Positions 11,950 through 24,120 are shown, counted from the stretch's first letter. The stretch is 64,000 nucleotides of DNA from Coriaria nepalensis (GCA_027186245.1 CP114483.1:31936642-32000641); one strand, 5' to 3'. Numbers and translations are program-made. Notes: generated by a model not told the origin, from the letters alone.

Positions 11950-13582
11950 GGATTTCATAGTATATTCTTATAATGACAGAGATAGATCTGTAAAATTTAT
12001 TATAGACTGAAACATCTCTAAAAAAGTTTGATTTCTCCTCTCAGAAATGTCATTAAACTGTGATGTTTTGAGAGAAGTCCATTATGAGATTATATAGTTC
12101 TCTTTTAGGTAGTCAAAAAACTCGTGACTCAAATATTCACTATCTCAATCTAATCAAACTATCTTAATACTTTTACCTAGTTGTTTTTCTATTTCACTCT
12201 TATATTCCTTGAATTTTTCAAACAATTTAGATTTATACTTTTTAAGATAAATATGACTGCATCGAGATATATCATCGGTGAATGTGATGAAGTACGAAAA
12301 ATCACATCTAGTAAAAGTTGACCCTCTAGTAAAAGTTGACATAGCCCACATACATTAGTATGTACCAGTCCTATCAACTCGGTTTATCTCTCTAATTCTA
12401 CTAAAATAAGATTTGATCATCTCTTGTCCAATAAATAAGATTTGCAAGTTGGCATCGATTCCAAATTGAATGGATCTAAATATCTATTTTTATTCAACTT
12501 TTGAATCATTGTTTCATTAGCATGACCTGATTGACAATGCCATAGGTATGTTTGATTCACATTCAAACTTTATTTTCTCGACCTGTTCAATATTGAGGCA
12601 AGTTTTCATTTTTCAAATTCAACACATACACACAATTATTTAAGAAACCACTTCCATAAAATAAACCATTCATAAGTAGACTTAAAATATTATCCTTAAT
12701 GGAGAAGACAAATTATTCCTCATGAAGTCTAGAAATATAAATAACAATCCAAATCAAAGATGCTGTAAAATAATATTGTCTCAAATTTAAAAATAAGTCC
12801 GAAGACAAAACTAAACTATAAGCGTTCATAGCTAAAGTAGTAACTGTTGCTCCATTTCTCGCTTGTAAGTGCACTTCACATTTCTCCAAAATTCTTCTAC
12901 CTTTTAAATTAACCACATTATCACAAATATGAGAATCATAATCGGTATTTAATACCTAAGTAGATGAATAATTGCAAGAAATGTTAACATCATACCTATA
13001 GCAACATCACCACGCTGTTTCAGAGTTGCAAGATAGACCTTGCAATTCCATTTTCAATATCCAGTTTCTCCACAGTGAAAACACTTTCCATATTTACCCT
13101 TCTTTATCTCTCTATCACCCTTCCTTTCTGTAAGAATCCTTTTCTTGCCTCTCTTCTTATGCTTGGCACTGTCCTTCCTTATGGAAGAACCTCCTATAAG
13201 CAACAAGGGTTATCCATCTTGATGGATTTCTTAGCCATTTATATCATCTTATGCAAATCATGTAGTTCAGATTCCATTTTATTTATGTGGAAGTTGAGCA
13301 TAAACGATGAGAATAAATCAAGAAGAGATTGCAACACCAAGTTATTGATCAACTTAGAATCAATAACAAGTTCGATATTCTCAAGTTGTTCAATATAGGT
13401 GATCATCTTCAGCACATGTTCATTAACAGAGGTGCTCTCAGCCATCTTGATCCCAAGCAATGCCTTAGATATCTCATAGCTATCATTTCGAGTATCCTCA
13501 CCATTAATAGATTTAAGGTTATCAATAATCTCACGAGCATTTAAGGTATGACCTGGCCCATTTGCTAAAATATACTTGAACT
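11950..13582 (-). pseudogene. Ty1/copia gag to integrase remnant
   Basis: Read on the minus strand from right to left. First comes a gag-like segment (ILANGPGHTLNAREIIDNL, then LGIKMAESTSVNEHVLKMI, about 13,580-13,240). A degraded zinc-knuckle region, partly visible near 13,060, follows. A protease/pre-integrase stretch (VVNLKGRRILEKCEVHL, about 12,910) comes next. Last is an integrase core with FITFTDDISRCSHIYLKKYKS and KEYKSEIEKQLGKSIKIV (about 12,300-12,154). Stops and frameshifts occur throughout, no LTR was found, and RT/RNase H are absent. Confidence 0.8.
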
Positions 13583-14044
13583 TGGCTCGGGAAGCCCTTT
13601 CGGTTTATCCGAAGCTGGCCCAACTTAATATTTTTTTAAATAAAATAATAATAATAATAAACAAATAATAAATAAATAATTTTTTGATTAAATAACGATT
13701 TCATTTCGTATTATTAACTAATATATAAATGATTGAACCATTGCAACTTCATTATCATTGTTCCGTCAAAAAATATGATGGAGAAAATGTGATGAAAAAT
13801 TAGAGTGAAAAAGAGATATTTATAAGAAAATTTTGGATTGAGGAAGAATTTAAAAATTATAATGTGAGATTAGTAAAATAAAAGAAATATATATATATAA
13901 GGATAAAAAATTGAATTCCCTTAAAGAAAATTAAAATTTGAAAGGGCCTAACCGGGCCCATAAAAAATGGACTGTTGGGTTAGGCTTCAGGCCGGGCTCT
14001 TTTATCGGTTCAGGCCAGAAAGCCCGACCTAATTTAACAGCTCT
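13583..14044. mobile_element. Possible hAT-type element remnant
   Basis: The gag reading frame breaks at about 13,583 where sequence rich in GGGCC/GGCCC blocks begins (GCTCGGGAAGCCC, CTGGCCC). A long AT-rich centre follows, and GC blocks return at 13,950-14,030 (GGGCCTAACCGGGCCC, GGCCGGGCTC). The right edge ends TTTAACAGCTCTAG, which resembles the termini of some plant hAT elements (AGAGCTGTTAAA). I could not find the matching left terminus or a target duplication, so this is tentative. Confidence 0.3.
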
Positions 14045-14132
14045 AGTTTTACGTCCAAATCAATTGAATGTACGTCCAAATGAATAATATATAATTTTAG
14101 ATTAAAAATAGAAAGAAAAATTTAATTTAGGT

Positions 14133-14291
14133 CTACAATAAATTCTTGATAAATTAATAAACTCGTTTAAAGAATAATTTTTTTTTAAAACTTGAAGATA
14201 ATATATTAATTTTTCTTGATAATTTAATATTTTACTAAATTAATGAATTTATTAACTTTTAAATTATTAATTTATCAAGATTTTACTGTAG
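14133..14291. mobile_element. Tc1/mariner-like MITE with 26-28 bp terminal inverted repeats
   Basis: Left end CTACAATAAATTCTTGATAA and, on the reverse strand, right end CTACAGTAAAATCTTGATAA. Both continue into ATTAATAA, so the inverted repeats match at nearly every base over about 28 bp. The element is bounded by TA dinucleotides (14,134-14,135 and 14,289-14,290), the target duplication expected for Tc1/mariner-type elements. It is about 155 bp long, AT-rich and non-coding, as for a MITE. A diverged relative is at 55,733-55,854. Confidence 0.75.
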
Positions 14292-15494
14292 TTTAATTTT
14301 GGCTGAGGTGGAAAAATATTTTTCAGCAATGTTAACAATCCATCCAAATTAACCGAATTTAAGAGTTTATTATAATTATAATTTAAAACTAAATATTTAT
14401 TATAATTATTTAAATATTTAAGTATTAATTATAATTATAATAAAATTGTAAGTATTAATTATAAGTTCTCTCTTATAAAATATTTATTATAATTAAAATA
14501 AATTAATTCATCGTAAACACATTTCACCCAAGAACGCATTTCACCAAAGAAATTCTCCATATAATATACACCGTCATTTTTTATTTGCCAAAAAAAAAAA
14601 AAAAAAAAAAAAAAGAGGTTGTTGGAAGGTTGTGAACTTGTGATTTACTCTTGAACAGTGACTGTGATGTCTTACCAAAGGCTAATTCTTATGCAAGAAA
14701 ACGTTATTACATCCTCAACCTATCAAACATTTACCTCGGGCCCAAAACTGTGCAGTCATACCTAGAAAACTCAACCATTTTTCTGCTATAAAGACAGGAA
14801 AACTTGACCCATCACGTAGAAGATTCCTAGGATTTGTTATAATTGGTATTGCACATATGATAAAAGCCTCACATATCAGCTGAAACTGGTATTTGCAATG
14901 ATCCGATACCACCATTTATTTTTTATGGGTTAATTTTGACTTGGGAAAAGCATTCAATCCGGTCAACATTAATATAGTATTCACCAGACCATGTGTTTGT
15001 CTGTGGCGGAAATTACTGTTTTGATCCCTACAATTTCACCATTTTCTCAAAGTTTGTCCCTATGGTTCTAAGCAAGTCAAATTCTGCACCCTGTTTTTTT
15101 TATCTCATTTCACATAATGTAACTCAACTACCACCATAGATCATTTCTACTTCCGTATTGTCTCTTTGTATAATATCTCTGAGAGTTTAGATCCTAGTAA
15201 CCAACACGGGATGTCGATTTAAATAAACTAGATTTTCGAGTAAAATATAGTTCTTTTAGACTTGTGTATTAGAAATCCGGTTTACATCTTATTCAAGTAT
15301 AATGTGGAGAAATTAGGAATTCCAATTCAAAATCAGGGTCGTTCATTTTTCTTATATTGTGACAAAATATATTCTCACATGTGATATTACTTTGAGCTTA
15401 ATTTAAAATTTAAACTCAAAATTAATTCATATTAAGAGGAGTGGCCGATGGTGAATTCATATTAGGGTCAATGAAGGTTAGATTTTTGCCTCTT

Positions 15495-15655
15495 GATTAT
15501 TTTTTAATTATTATAAAAAATATACCTAAATAATTTTTAATAATATTTTCATTCTTCGGAAAAGAAAAAAAATTCATTATGTTATTTGTTTTTTAAGAAT
15601 GAAAATATTATTAAAAATTATTTATTAGTGATTTTTATAATTATTAGAAGATGAT
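15495..15655. repeat. Fold-back inverted repeat, arms about 60 bp
   Basis: Arm 15,495-15,556 is the reverse complement of 15,595-15,655. The inner 29 bp match perfectly and the outer part is diverged. The 38-bp loop is A-rich. A third, partial copy of the arm (AAGAATGAAAATAGTATTAT...) sits at about 15,734-15,785. It may be a fold-back MITE or a palindromic rearrangement. Confidence 0.75.
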
Positions 15656-16213
15656 TAAAATATAAAAATTTAATTTTTAAAATTATTTATTGGGTCTATC
15701 CAAATGGGCATGGAGCTTTGTATTTTTTTTTAGAAGAATGAAAATAGTATTATAAAAAATTTAGGGCTATTTTTATAATTAAAAAAACTAAAGACCTATT
15801 CTTGACATACATCAAATCTTGTGATAATTTTTTTAAAAAATACGTTTGAAAATACATTAAATGTATAGCCAAATAGGCTCTATATTTCAAAAACTTAAAT
15901 TATTACCCTTATTAAATTAAAAATTTTATATAATCGTGCCTCTAAATTTAATAGATATATAATTTAAAATTAATAAATTTTGAATTATTTTTAGAATAAA
16001 TTTTAATCTACTAATTCATATCATAAAAATAAAATTATTTTACTCAACTAAAGTTAATAGATATAAAGGCCAAAACTAAAAACTAAAGTTTTTCTAGAAT
16101 CCAAATGACATGTTTCTTAAAGAATGAGTTTTAATTCTAAATGTAAAAAAATATCATAAAATTGTATAGTATATTTAATTTCTTAATTTTAACTTTTTCT
16201 TTTTCTTTATAAC

Positions 16214-16221
<8 letters not shown>

Positions 16222-16248
<27 letters not shown>
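16222..16248. repeat. (AT)n microsatellite
   Basis: Uninterrupted AT dinucleotide run of about 13 units. A second run is at 17,148-17,167. Confidence 0.95.
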
Positions 16249-17199
16249 ACTTTAATAATATATATTTATTAATTAAAAATGTAAAGACTTGAATAAAAAT
16301 AGTATTTTTTTTACACTTGTCGAAAGCAACAACTGAATTTAGTTTTATAAGATATAATTTTATAACATATTTATATCTTCCGAAATATCATGGAGTAAAT
16401 TACCGAGTAAATTAAAAATATTATCCTAAAAATAAAATATGCAAGGCTTAAATTATAGTCTCTCTCCCTTGAAGAGTTGCCCCCTTAAACCTCGTTTAAT
16501 CTCTATCCCTTAAGGATCATCTTTCACAAATTTTGGTCCGTCTAGACACATCACGTCTCCCTAAGTCATGATCAACTAATATTAAATCTTAGCCATTAAA
16601 AACTAAAAACACATTTGAAGTCTTAACATCAACCTTTGATTAACATATCTTCCACTTGTTCCATCTATACTGTGGATTTGAATCCTTCTAAGTCTCCTTT
16701 TCAATTTAAATAGTGAGTCAACTTGTTTCATTGTAATAAACACATGTGGCTTGGCCCAACTTTGAAAATAATGAGGCTTAACATCATAAATGATAGGTTC
16801 TATTTTCAAATTAGGAATTAATAAAGTGTACGCTCAATGTTTTTAAATGTCATTTTTATTATTAACGCTAAGCTTAACTCCATTTATTAATCACTAATCT
16901 CATACATTCTCTTCTCTCTTTTTTTTTTTTCCTTTTTTTTTTTTGTTTTATTTTTTCACATATCTTCGCATTGTACATGTAGTGGTTGATAGAGACAGAA
17001 AGAGAATGGAATAATAATATAAATTACAAAAATAAAATTAGCAAAGAAAAAAAAATTATAAAAAAAGTCCACGTCTATTGATACTCTCCAAGGTATAGAC
17101 TTTAAGATCTTCCAAGAAAATTTTTGAATTTGTATAACAAATAAACCATATATATATATATATATATGTTGACATTTGGAAAATTCCAAATTCCATCAC

Positions 17200-20100
17200 C
17201 GCATAATAATACTAGGCGAAATAGATGCCTTTAGGAAGTCCATCTGTATTTCTCCTTAGTGGTAGAGGTGCGTTGGCCTTGGCTAATACTTCGGCCCATC
17301 TGTGTTTGGAAACCGGTCCGGCCAAACTAGGGGTCATTATAGTGGGGGGCTTGAGCCGTTGGTTTAGGAATCGACCTCAAATATAAGTGGCTAAATTTAG
17401 CAGTCCAATTGCCTCCCACGGCAGTCCTATTACGATAGCAGGTGAAGCGCCTTAATCGATGGTAAGTGTTGACCGAGCTATTCTAAATATCTGAGTAAAT
17501 AGGTCATTGTTGTCTCTGACTATCTTTCGGCCGCTTCCAATAGTTCGACTAGTTATGGGGAACAGATTGTGGTGCTTCGGCCAGAATGGGAATGTAGCCG
17601 ATTCCGGGGGTCGAGGCGGCATTATAACGAGAGCAATCAGTTTAACTTTACGCGAGCCGTAGTCCTAGTTATCGGCCTGGTGTGGAAGTGGAGACTACCT
17701 CGATAGTGGATCTTGACTCTAACTTCATAATTGTCAGACCATTTGAAAAACTTAATAATTCACTTGTAAGAAGTCCCACTAGGCATGCCAATTTATTGAC
17801 GTTGGAAAAATTCACCATTGTACAATTATTGACTAGGGCTTTAGGATATTGTATGGTCTTAAATATATGATTAATAAATATAATAAGATCAAATAAATGA
17901 CTGTAATAAGTATTGTAATAAATGCAGGCGTGCTAGAAATTAAAAGTGAATTTCACCTTATCAATTAAAATTTTAAATGTAAGTAATAAATGCATTGGCA
18001 TTTTGCTAAGGAAATTATATCCATATGCTATGACAAATATGTGAAGGATTTGAGGTTAATATGCTAAGGAAATTATATCCTACTATCTTTTTGACGTATC
18101 TATTGACGAGTAAACTGAGTAAATAGTTAAAAATGAAAGGATAACAATTATGGAAATGAAACTTTCAAATAATAAACGTTTGAAATAAATAGAAGATCAT
18201 TAATTAAAAATAATTATTTAAAAGGACGATATATTAAGTAAAGTTTTGATTAAAATAGAAAATAATGACGATCTTTATGCTACGATATGAAAATGAAATC
18301 TACATTACTCCTACTTCTAAGATGCAATAAATTAAGGAAATAAACAAGAAAAGAGAAAAAAGTGTCTAATCCATGAATGATGGATCGAGATTTTCACTTA
18401 GATGAGAATCCGATGGTTTAATCATTATTCCTAATAATGGTCTTAAGGAATTAGATATACATACTTTTATGGACAAGTATCGGAAAATAGCTGGAGCATA
18501 GAGAAAATTACGAGTGTTGCTTGATTTTTTGTCAATGTGTTTGAGAGTGTCATTTAATTTCGATGATCTAATGGATGCTTTGTTGATTAGTTGTTAATAA
18601 GTTTTGCCTTCTAATTGCCTTTTATTTAAAGGAAAATGGCTGATGGTACGGTTGTAATTAAGTTAACCCGAAATCTCAACTTTCCTCTAAAAATTCTATC
18701 ACCTTCCAACTTTGGCAGACCTTGTCATTTTTGGAGGAGCTTACTTTTTTCCTTTAGATTCTGTTCGAATCCAATCTAAAATAGAGTTTAGGTTCGTCCA
18801 ATTAAACCTCCCTCTCTCTTCCCCTTCATTTTGGCCGAACTCCCCATTTCTCTTTCATTTTCGACTACTTTTTCTAAGTGATTGAGAAATATATGATTTT
18901 CAATTTCTTTTTTCAAAAAGCAAAATATTTCCGTTAAAGGAAGATTTCATTTGAAATTCCTTCTACTTCCCCTATGTTTTGGCAGAAACCCACTCTCCTC
19001 TTTCTCTAATTTTGCCCGAACCTTGTATTATGAGAGAAAATATTTTGTCTTTTCTCTGGACAGTCGAGATCACATTTTGAGTTATCCTTATGCATGTAAT
19101 CAATACTCGTCCTTGTGCCACACTAGCAATCCAAGTGAATTAATTATTTCCTTATTTATTTTACTATTAAACCGAATTTCATCCATATAAACTCGACGGT
19201 TAACTAAGATTAAATATTCTCCAGTTTAATTAACATAGCTATTTTAACGATCATATTTAATTTTTCAATTTAAATTTAATCGATCTTAAATATAACCGAT
19301 TAATTTTTAATATTATGAAATGACTCATCTAACGTGACACACGCCCGATATTTTTTGTATATCAACAATATATTATATGGTTAAATTACATATTCATATA
19401 CTAGTGAAATTCATATTCACACTAAAAATTTTAGTATAGACTATTAGATATCGACTGGTTATACCATCCAACTATATATTCATACATCGATAAAAATATA
19501 ACAAAAATTGAAGAAAGAAAATCGAGCCTTATATGTAAATATCATCGAATGCAATTATAATGGATGGCCAATTACTTCATTTTTTTTTTCTTAAAAGAAA
19601 GCACAAGTAATAATTATAATACAACAAATTAAAAAATAAAAATAAAGAAGGACAAAGCATAAGAAAAAATAAACGAAGGAAACGATTTCACCAAATCCGA
19701 CAGCCGGGTTTTGGTTGGCCGAAATCTAATTGGTAGGCTCGTGCTTACTCTCATGATATTTTAGTTGGTGAAGTTGTTCTCGTGATATTCTGATACCTTG
19801 TTTCTTTCTCTTGCCTCCTAATTTAAGGTTTGGTAAGAACTTTGTACCCAAAAAAAGGTAGTTGGGTTGTAAGAATGTTCTAATAGCAAATGCCAAACGG
19901 TGGATATGAACTCGGACATTACACTTTAGATGGGTTTAATTTTACAATTTGCATGAATGAAATTTAATTTTGATGAGGAAAGTTTTTTTTTTGGGCAAAT
20001 TTCACAAAAGGACATGATGACCACACTATTCTATCATAATTGAAGATGTGGGTGGTGTGCAATCAGATTGGTCCATCCTCCACCCATTGGATCCAATTAT

Positions 20101-20790
20101 TGAAACTTAATAAGTGTTAATTATTTATCGTTTACCATCTTTCATCCTCGTTTAGTTTCTTAGAATTATGCTCAGTTTAGGTAGAATTTTAAATAAATTG
20201 ACCCTTCCTAAATTTTATTCTTGATAGTTTTAACAATTAGAATTGAAATTACACTAAAATGACAGATGCATTATTAAAATTGAAAATATTTGGACAACAT
20301 GAATGAAGAAAACTTACAAGTGTAATTACAACATGTCACTTATTTAAAAGTTTAAACTATAACTTATACAATTGGTTCTTTTAAGTTGCTAATAATCATT
20401 TAGTTTCTTTTCAATCAACAGATAGATGGTATAACTTCCTTTAGTAACAAATATGACGCAAAAGTATTTAGTGTGTGAAAGAAATTGGTGAGAAGTTGAG
20501 AGAAGGACACGATGATAATGATGGTTGGAGTACAAGATTTGTCTTGGACTAATAAAATAGTCTTAACTACTTGAAGTGATTAAGAAAGCCCACCCCACAC
20601 AGCACAAGCCTAGTAACTATTTGTATGAAAAGAAAAACAAACAAAAAAGCATTACTTGTTGCCAAAGACCAGCTGTTCTAGAACAAACCTTACTTCACTC
20701 TCCTAAACAATTACTCTTCTCTCTCTCTCATATATCATTACTACCAGCTGGAACCACCGCTCTTCCATGTTCTTCCCCCTCTCTTCTTAG
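17200..20790. other. Gene-less stretch with a GC-richer island; unclassified repeats
   Basis: 17,220-17,690 is clearly less AT-rich than its surroundings, with repeated CGGCC/TTCGGCC words and no long frame. It looks like old transposon sequence but no domain can be read. A 19-bp direct repeat (TGCTAAGGAAATTATATCC) occurs at about 18,004 and 18,062. 18,800-19,190 holds pyrimidine-rich text with no convincing gene. 20,400-20,790 is the upstream region of the FLA7-like gene. Confidence 0.5.
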
Positions 20791-20806
20791 CTAATAAATC
20801 CTTCTC

Positions 20807-20816
20807 TATATATATA
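20807..20816 (+). promoter_or_regulatory. Probable TATA box of the FLA7-like gene
   Basis: TATATATATA preceded by CTTCTC, about 65 bp before the leader-intron donor and about 625 bp before the ATG. A CT-rich (CTCTCTCTCTCGCTC) initiator/leader follows at 20,850-20,870. Inferred from position and composition only. Confidence 0.55.
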
Positions 20817-20879
20817 CCTTTTCTGCATTTCAATCCTTGTCTGAGTCTTCACCTCTCTCTCTCTCGCTCTGCATTCAAG

Positions 20880-21417
20880 GTCAGTCTACTTTATGAACCA
20901 TTTTTTATTGTTAATACATTAATGGAATCTCTCTCTCTCTCCGTGCTTTAAGGGTTAGTGCTATTTTGTGATGAGCATTTCAGATCTGTTTCTCTCTCCT
21001 CATCTTGATCTGCATTATGTGATAAAGCTCAGTTCTTGTTTTCAGGGAGTTTTGTTTAAAGTTTAAAACAAAATGCATGCTTTAGTAGTATCAACTGGGC
21101 ATTGCAAATTCTGCATTTTCTTTTTTCTTCAGTTTTTTTTTGTTAGACTACAAATATGTTGAACAAATTTCTTGCATTCTAAGATTTTTAATTTGTGATC
21201 TTTTTAGTGAATTTAGTGCCTTAATGTAATAATGATTGATTGATACTAATGCTCACTGCAAAAAATTTTTGCTGTTAGTAACCTTATGAGCTGTCAAGAT
21301 CTGTTTAGACATTTTGGGATCTTGACATGTTTTTGTCCTAGCATATTTTTATTTATTTTAAATTTGAGATCTAATTTTCTAGCTTATTTTCATTTCTCCT
21401 CTTTTGCATTCAACTAG
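20880..21417 (+). other. Probable 5' UTR intron of the FLA7-like gene
   Basis: Donor CAAG/GTCAGT at 20,879/20,880 and acceptor CAACTAG/GGATTAAG at 21,417/21,418 enclose a T-rich 538-bp stretch. The spliced leader would then reach the ATG at 21,441. This is inferred from splice consensus and base composition. It could be confirmed from transcript reads. Confidence 0.55.
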
Positions 21418-21440
21418 GGATTAAGAAAGAAGAAAAGAAA

Positions 21441-22214
21441 ATGACAATTCCAACAATTTTGATCACACTAGTACTACTTGTGTTGTGCTCTTCAACTACA
21501 GAAGCTCAAACTGCTAAATCTCCATCCCTCAGCCCGACCCCTGCCCCCTCCCCGGCCCCTGATTACGTCAACCTGACCGAACTACTATCCGTAGCTGGCC
21601 CATTCCATACGTTCCTTAGCTACATCCAGTCCACAAAAGTCATAGAAACCTTCCAAAGCCAAGCCAACAACACAGAAGAAGGAGTAACCATCTTTGTCCC
21701 AAAAGACGGTGCCTTCTCTTCACTTAAATCCCCTTCCTTATCCAATCTAACTCAAGACCAGCTCAAATCACTTTTTCTATTCCATGGCCTTCCACATTTC
21801 TACTCTTTGGCTGAATTCAAGAACCTTAGCCAACAAGGCCCGATAACTACTTTCGCCGGAGGTCAGTACACATTGAACTTTACTGATAAGTCTGGGACTG
21901 TACTTATTGGGTCGGGCTGGACCAACACCAAAGTGAGTAGTAGTGTTCATTCGACCGACCCTGTTGCGGTTTACCAAGTGGATAAGGTTCTCCTTCCAGA
22001 AGCTATATTTGGAACCGATATTCCTCCAGCAGCTGCTCCAGTACCGGCGCCAGTTGCTGCTCCAGCGCCCGATGCTCCAGCAGCGGATTTGGAAAACAGC
22101 AGCAAATCTCCAGGTTCTTCACCGCTAGGGTCGGGCTCTTACAGGATTGGTGGTTGGGGTATTTGCATTCAGGTCGCTTTGGCTTTGTCGGGTGGGATAG
22201 TATTGTTGTTTTGA
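21441..22214 (+). CDS. FLA7: Fasciclin-like arabinogalactan protein, FLA7-like
   Basis: A single-exon 257-residue protein of the cell surface and wall, probably GPI-anchored, in a family linked to adhesion and wall architecture. Residues 1-22 are a signal peptide. Residues 27-40 form a short Pro/Ala/Ser arabinogalactan glycosylation motif (TPAPSPAP). One fasciclin domain spans about 43-190, with the H1 motif VTIFVPKDGAF and the FHGLPHFY region. A second Ala/Pro-rich AGP segment covers about 195-216. The hydrophobic C-terminus (about 236-257) fits a GPI-attachment signal. NLTELLSVAGPFHTFL, EAIFGTD and several NxT/NxS sites match FLA7 better than the FLA11/12 group. Start: first ATG of the frame, after a purine-rich leader. 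A broken duplicate of its 3' end lies 330 bp downstream. Confidence 0.93.
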   Translation: MTIPTILITLVLLVLCSSTTEAQTAKSPSLSPTPAPSPAPDYVNLTELLSVAGPFHTFLSYIQSTKVIETFQSQANNTEEGVTIFVPKDGAFSSLKSPSLSNLTQDQLKSLFLFHGLPHFYSLAEFKNLSQQGPITTFAGGQYTLNFTDKSGTVLIGSGWTNTKVSSSVHSTDPVAVYQVDKVLLPEAIFGTDIPPAAAPVPAPVAAPAPDAPAADLENSSKSPGSSPLGSGSYRIGGWGICIQVALALSGGIVLLF

Positions 22215-22540
22215 AGAGAGGATTTGATGAGGGATCTTCCATATTCATTTTTAAAAAATTGATTGGTATTATTATTTTGATTCCATGCTTTTTGATGTGA
22301 AGCCATTTTTTTTTTATATTGACATGTTATTGGATTTATGTATGAGATTCTGAGTTATGGTATTTAATTGTCTTTTATTTACTCTCTCTCTACATACTTT
22401 ATTGATGAACCAACCTCAGTACACCACACAAAATAACGTTTTTCACTACCGCCAATTTGATTAATCTCGGTTGGATGCTAATTAATTATGTGTGGAAGAG
22501 AGTATGAATCAGTGGATCAGATGCTTTTGCATTCCTTTGC

Positions 22541-22740
22541 CAGCAAAGCTATTTTCGGGACCTATATTCCTCCAGCTGCAGCACTGATATGGTTGCTGCT
22601 TCGGTTGCCGATGGTCCGATGATGGATTCTGAAGGGAGCGGAAGCAAATCTCCAGTAGTCTTCACCGCTAGTGGATTATGTATGAGATTGTGAGTTAATT
22701 GCCTTTGATTTTTATCTCTCTCTCTCTCTAATATTTACAA
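22541..22740 (+). pseudogene. Duplicated 3' end of the FLA7-like gene, degraded
   Basis: The sequence parallels the end of the gene just upstream: CCAGCAAAGCTATTTTCGGG (gene CCAGAAGCTATATTTGGAAC), then TATTCCTCCAGC, AGCAAATCTCCAG and TCTTCACCGCTAG. It continues into the 3' UTR counterpart (GGATTATGTATGAGATTGTG versus GGATTTATGTATGAGATTCTG) and a CT repeat. The Pro/Ala region is shortened and frames are broken, so it encodes nothing. It represents roughly the last 70 codons plus UTR. Confidence 0.8.
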
Positions 22741-23184
22741 TGCAATTAGTGAAACTCCATGTAGTGTTCTTCTGTTTCTAAAGCTTTTGAGAAATAAAAT
22801 ATCATTTTCATGGACCAACCGCACAATTTACCTCAGTTCAAGACAAGCCGAATTTAGTGTCACGAGAATGAGCATGCGTTGCTAACAAAAGAAAACGATG
22901 GCATGACAATAAATGACAATTGAATTAATATATACAAACTCAAAAGTGATCGCTCATAAGGTTAGAGGTTTTGTCTTAAATGCTATGAACCTCTTATATG
23001 ATAAGGCATATCCTATTGTGATTCGTAGCATTAGAAACATTGCTATTATTTGAACCCCCTTTTGAAGATAATTGCATTCATTTTAGTTTGAAGCCTCGGT
23101 AGAGCATTCTCCATTTGGCCTACTAGGTCTTAGATTCGAGCATATATCATTATACTTTTAATGTAGATTACATACTTATTGCTG

Positions 23185-24120
23185 GTTTTTTAATGGAAGG
23201 AATTAATCGCCTTAAGTAGCAATTATCTTTACAGTTTGCTATAAAAGATTTGGGAGCTGCAAAGAAAATCCTTAGGTTGAGGATCACTAGGAACATATCA
23301 GACAGTACTTTAATTCTATCGTACAAAGAAAGTGTTGAAGAGGTTTAACATGGATCATGAAAAGGGCGTGAGCACACCTTTTGCTGGTCACTTCAAGCTA
23401 TCCAAAGAGTAATCACCAACGACAAAGCAAGCGCATGCTTACATGGATAAGGTACCATTTTCTTATGTTATTGGAAGCCTTATGTATGCGATGGTTTGTA
23501 CTAAACCGGATATAGCAGATGCAGCAGGAGTTGTGAGTATATATAAGAGCAATCCGAGAAAACAACACTAGGAGGCTATGGAGTGGATTCTGAGGTATTT
23601 GAAGAGCACTACAAATTTAGCATTATGCTTCAAAAAGCCTTCCAAGGGTCTATAAGGTTATGTTGACACAGATTTGGGTATAGATATTGATGGGAGAAAG
23701 AGTGCAGAAAGAGTACCATAAGATATGTATATACTTTGGGTGGTACAATAGTTAGAGGGTCTTCAAGTTGCAGAAGATCATTACTCTCTTCACTACTGAA
23801 CAAAGTATGCGGCCATGATAGAGGCAAACAAAGAGATGATATGGCTATAAAGCTTCTTAGAGGAGGTGGGCTAGGGGCATGAGAAGGATACTTTGCATTG
23901 TAATAATCAAAGTGTTATTCGTCTTGCAAAGAATCAAGTGTTTCATGCTAGGACCAAGCATATAGATACAAATTACCATTTTATACGGTCAGTTTTGTCG
24001 GATGGGCCATTGACACTTAAGAAGATCCAAAGAAATAGAAATCTAGCCAATATGTTGATAAAGCCAATGACAATTGAGAAACTGAAGTTGTGTGTATCTT
24101 TAGTGAGACTCCTCACTTGA
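23185..24120 (+). pseudogene. Tnt1-94-like copia RT/RNase H remnant
   Basis: Degraded + strand copia sequence. Visible pieces are 'FAIKDLGAAKKILGLRITRN' (RT end, about 23,235), 'SYVIGSLMYAMVCT..' with PDIA-type context (about 23,460-23,520) and a 'YEAMEWILRYLKSTT' block (about 23,570). An intact RNase H tail at 23,893-24,120 reads HCNNQSVIRLAKNQVFHART, KHIDTNYHFIRSVL, NLANMLIKPM and EKLKLC. The order and spacing fit Tnt1/Tork-type elements. Frameshifts and stops make it non-functional. Confidence 0.85.

Larger units (their letters stand above)
14292..17199. other. AT-rich intergenic DNA; no gene recognised
   Basis: Contains a 26-nt poly-A (about 14,588), a fold-back repeat and AT microsatellites. 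A minus-strand open stretch at 14,715-14,915 and another at 16,603-16,809 resemble no family I know and lack supporting splice or promoter context. Confidence 0.5.

Noticed and set aside
14715..14915. 66-codon minus-strand frame, possible exon cluster of an unknown gene
   Set aside because: Several GT/AG pairs are possible, but no coherent multi-exon protein or family similarity emerged.
18757..18790. TTCGAATCC word resembling a tRNA T-loop
   Set aside because: No acceptor stem, D-arm or anticodon arm could be placed around it.
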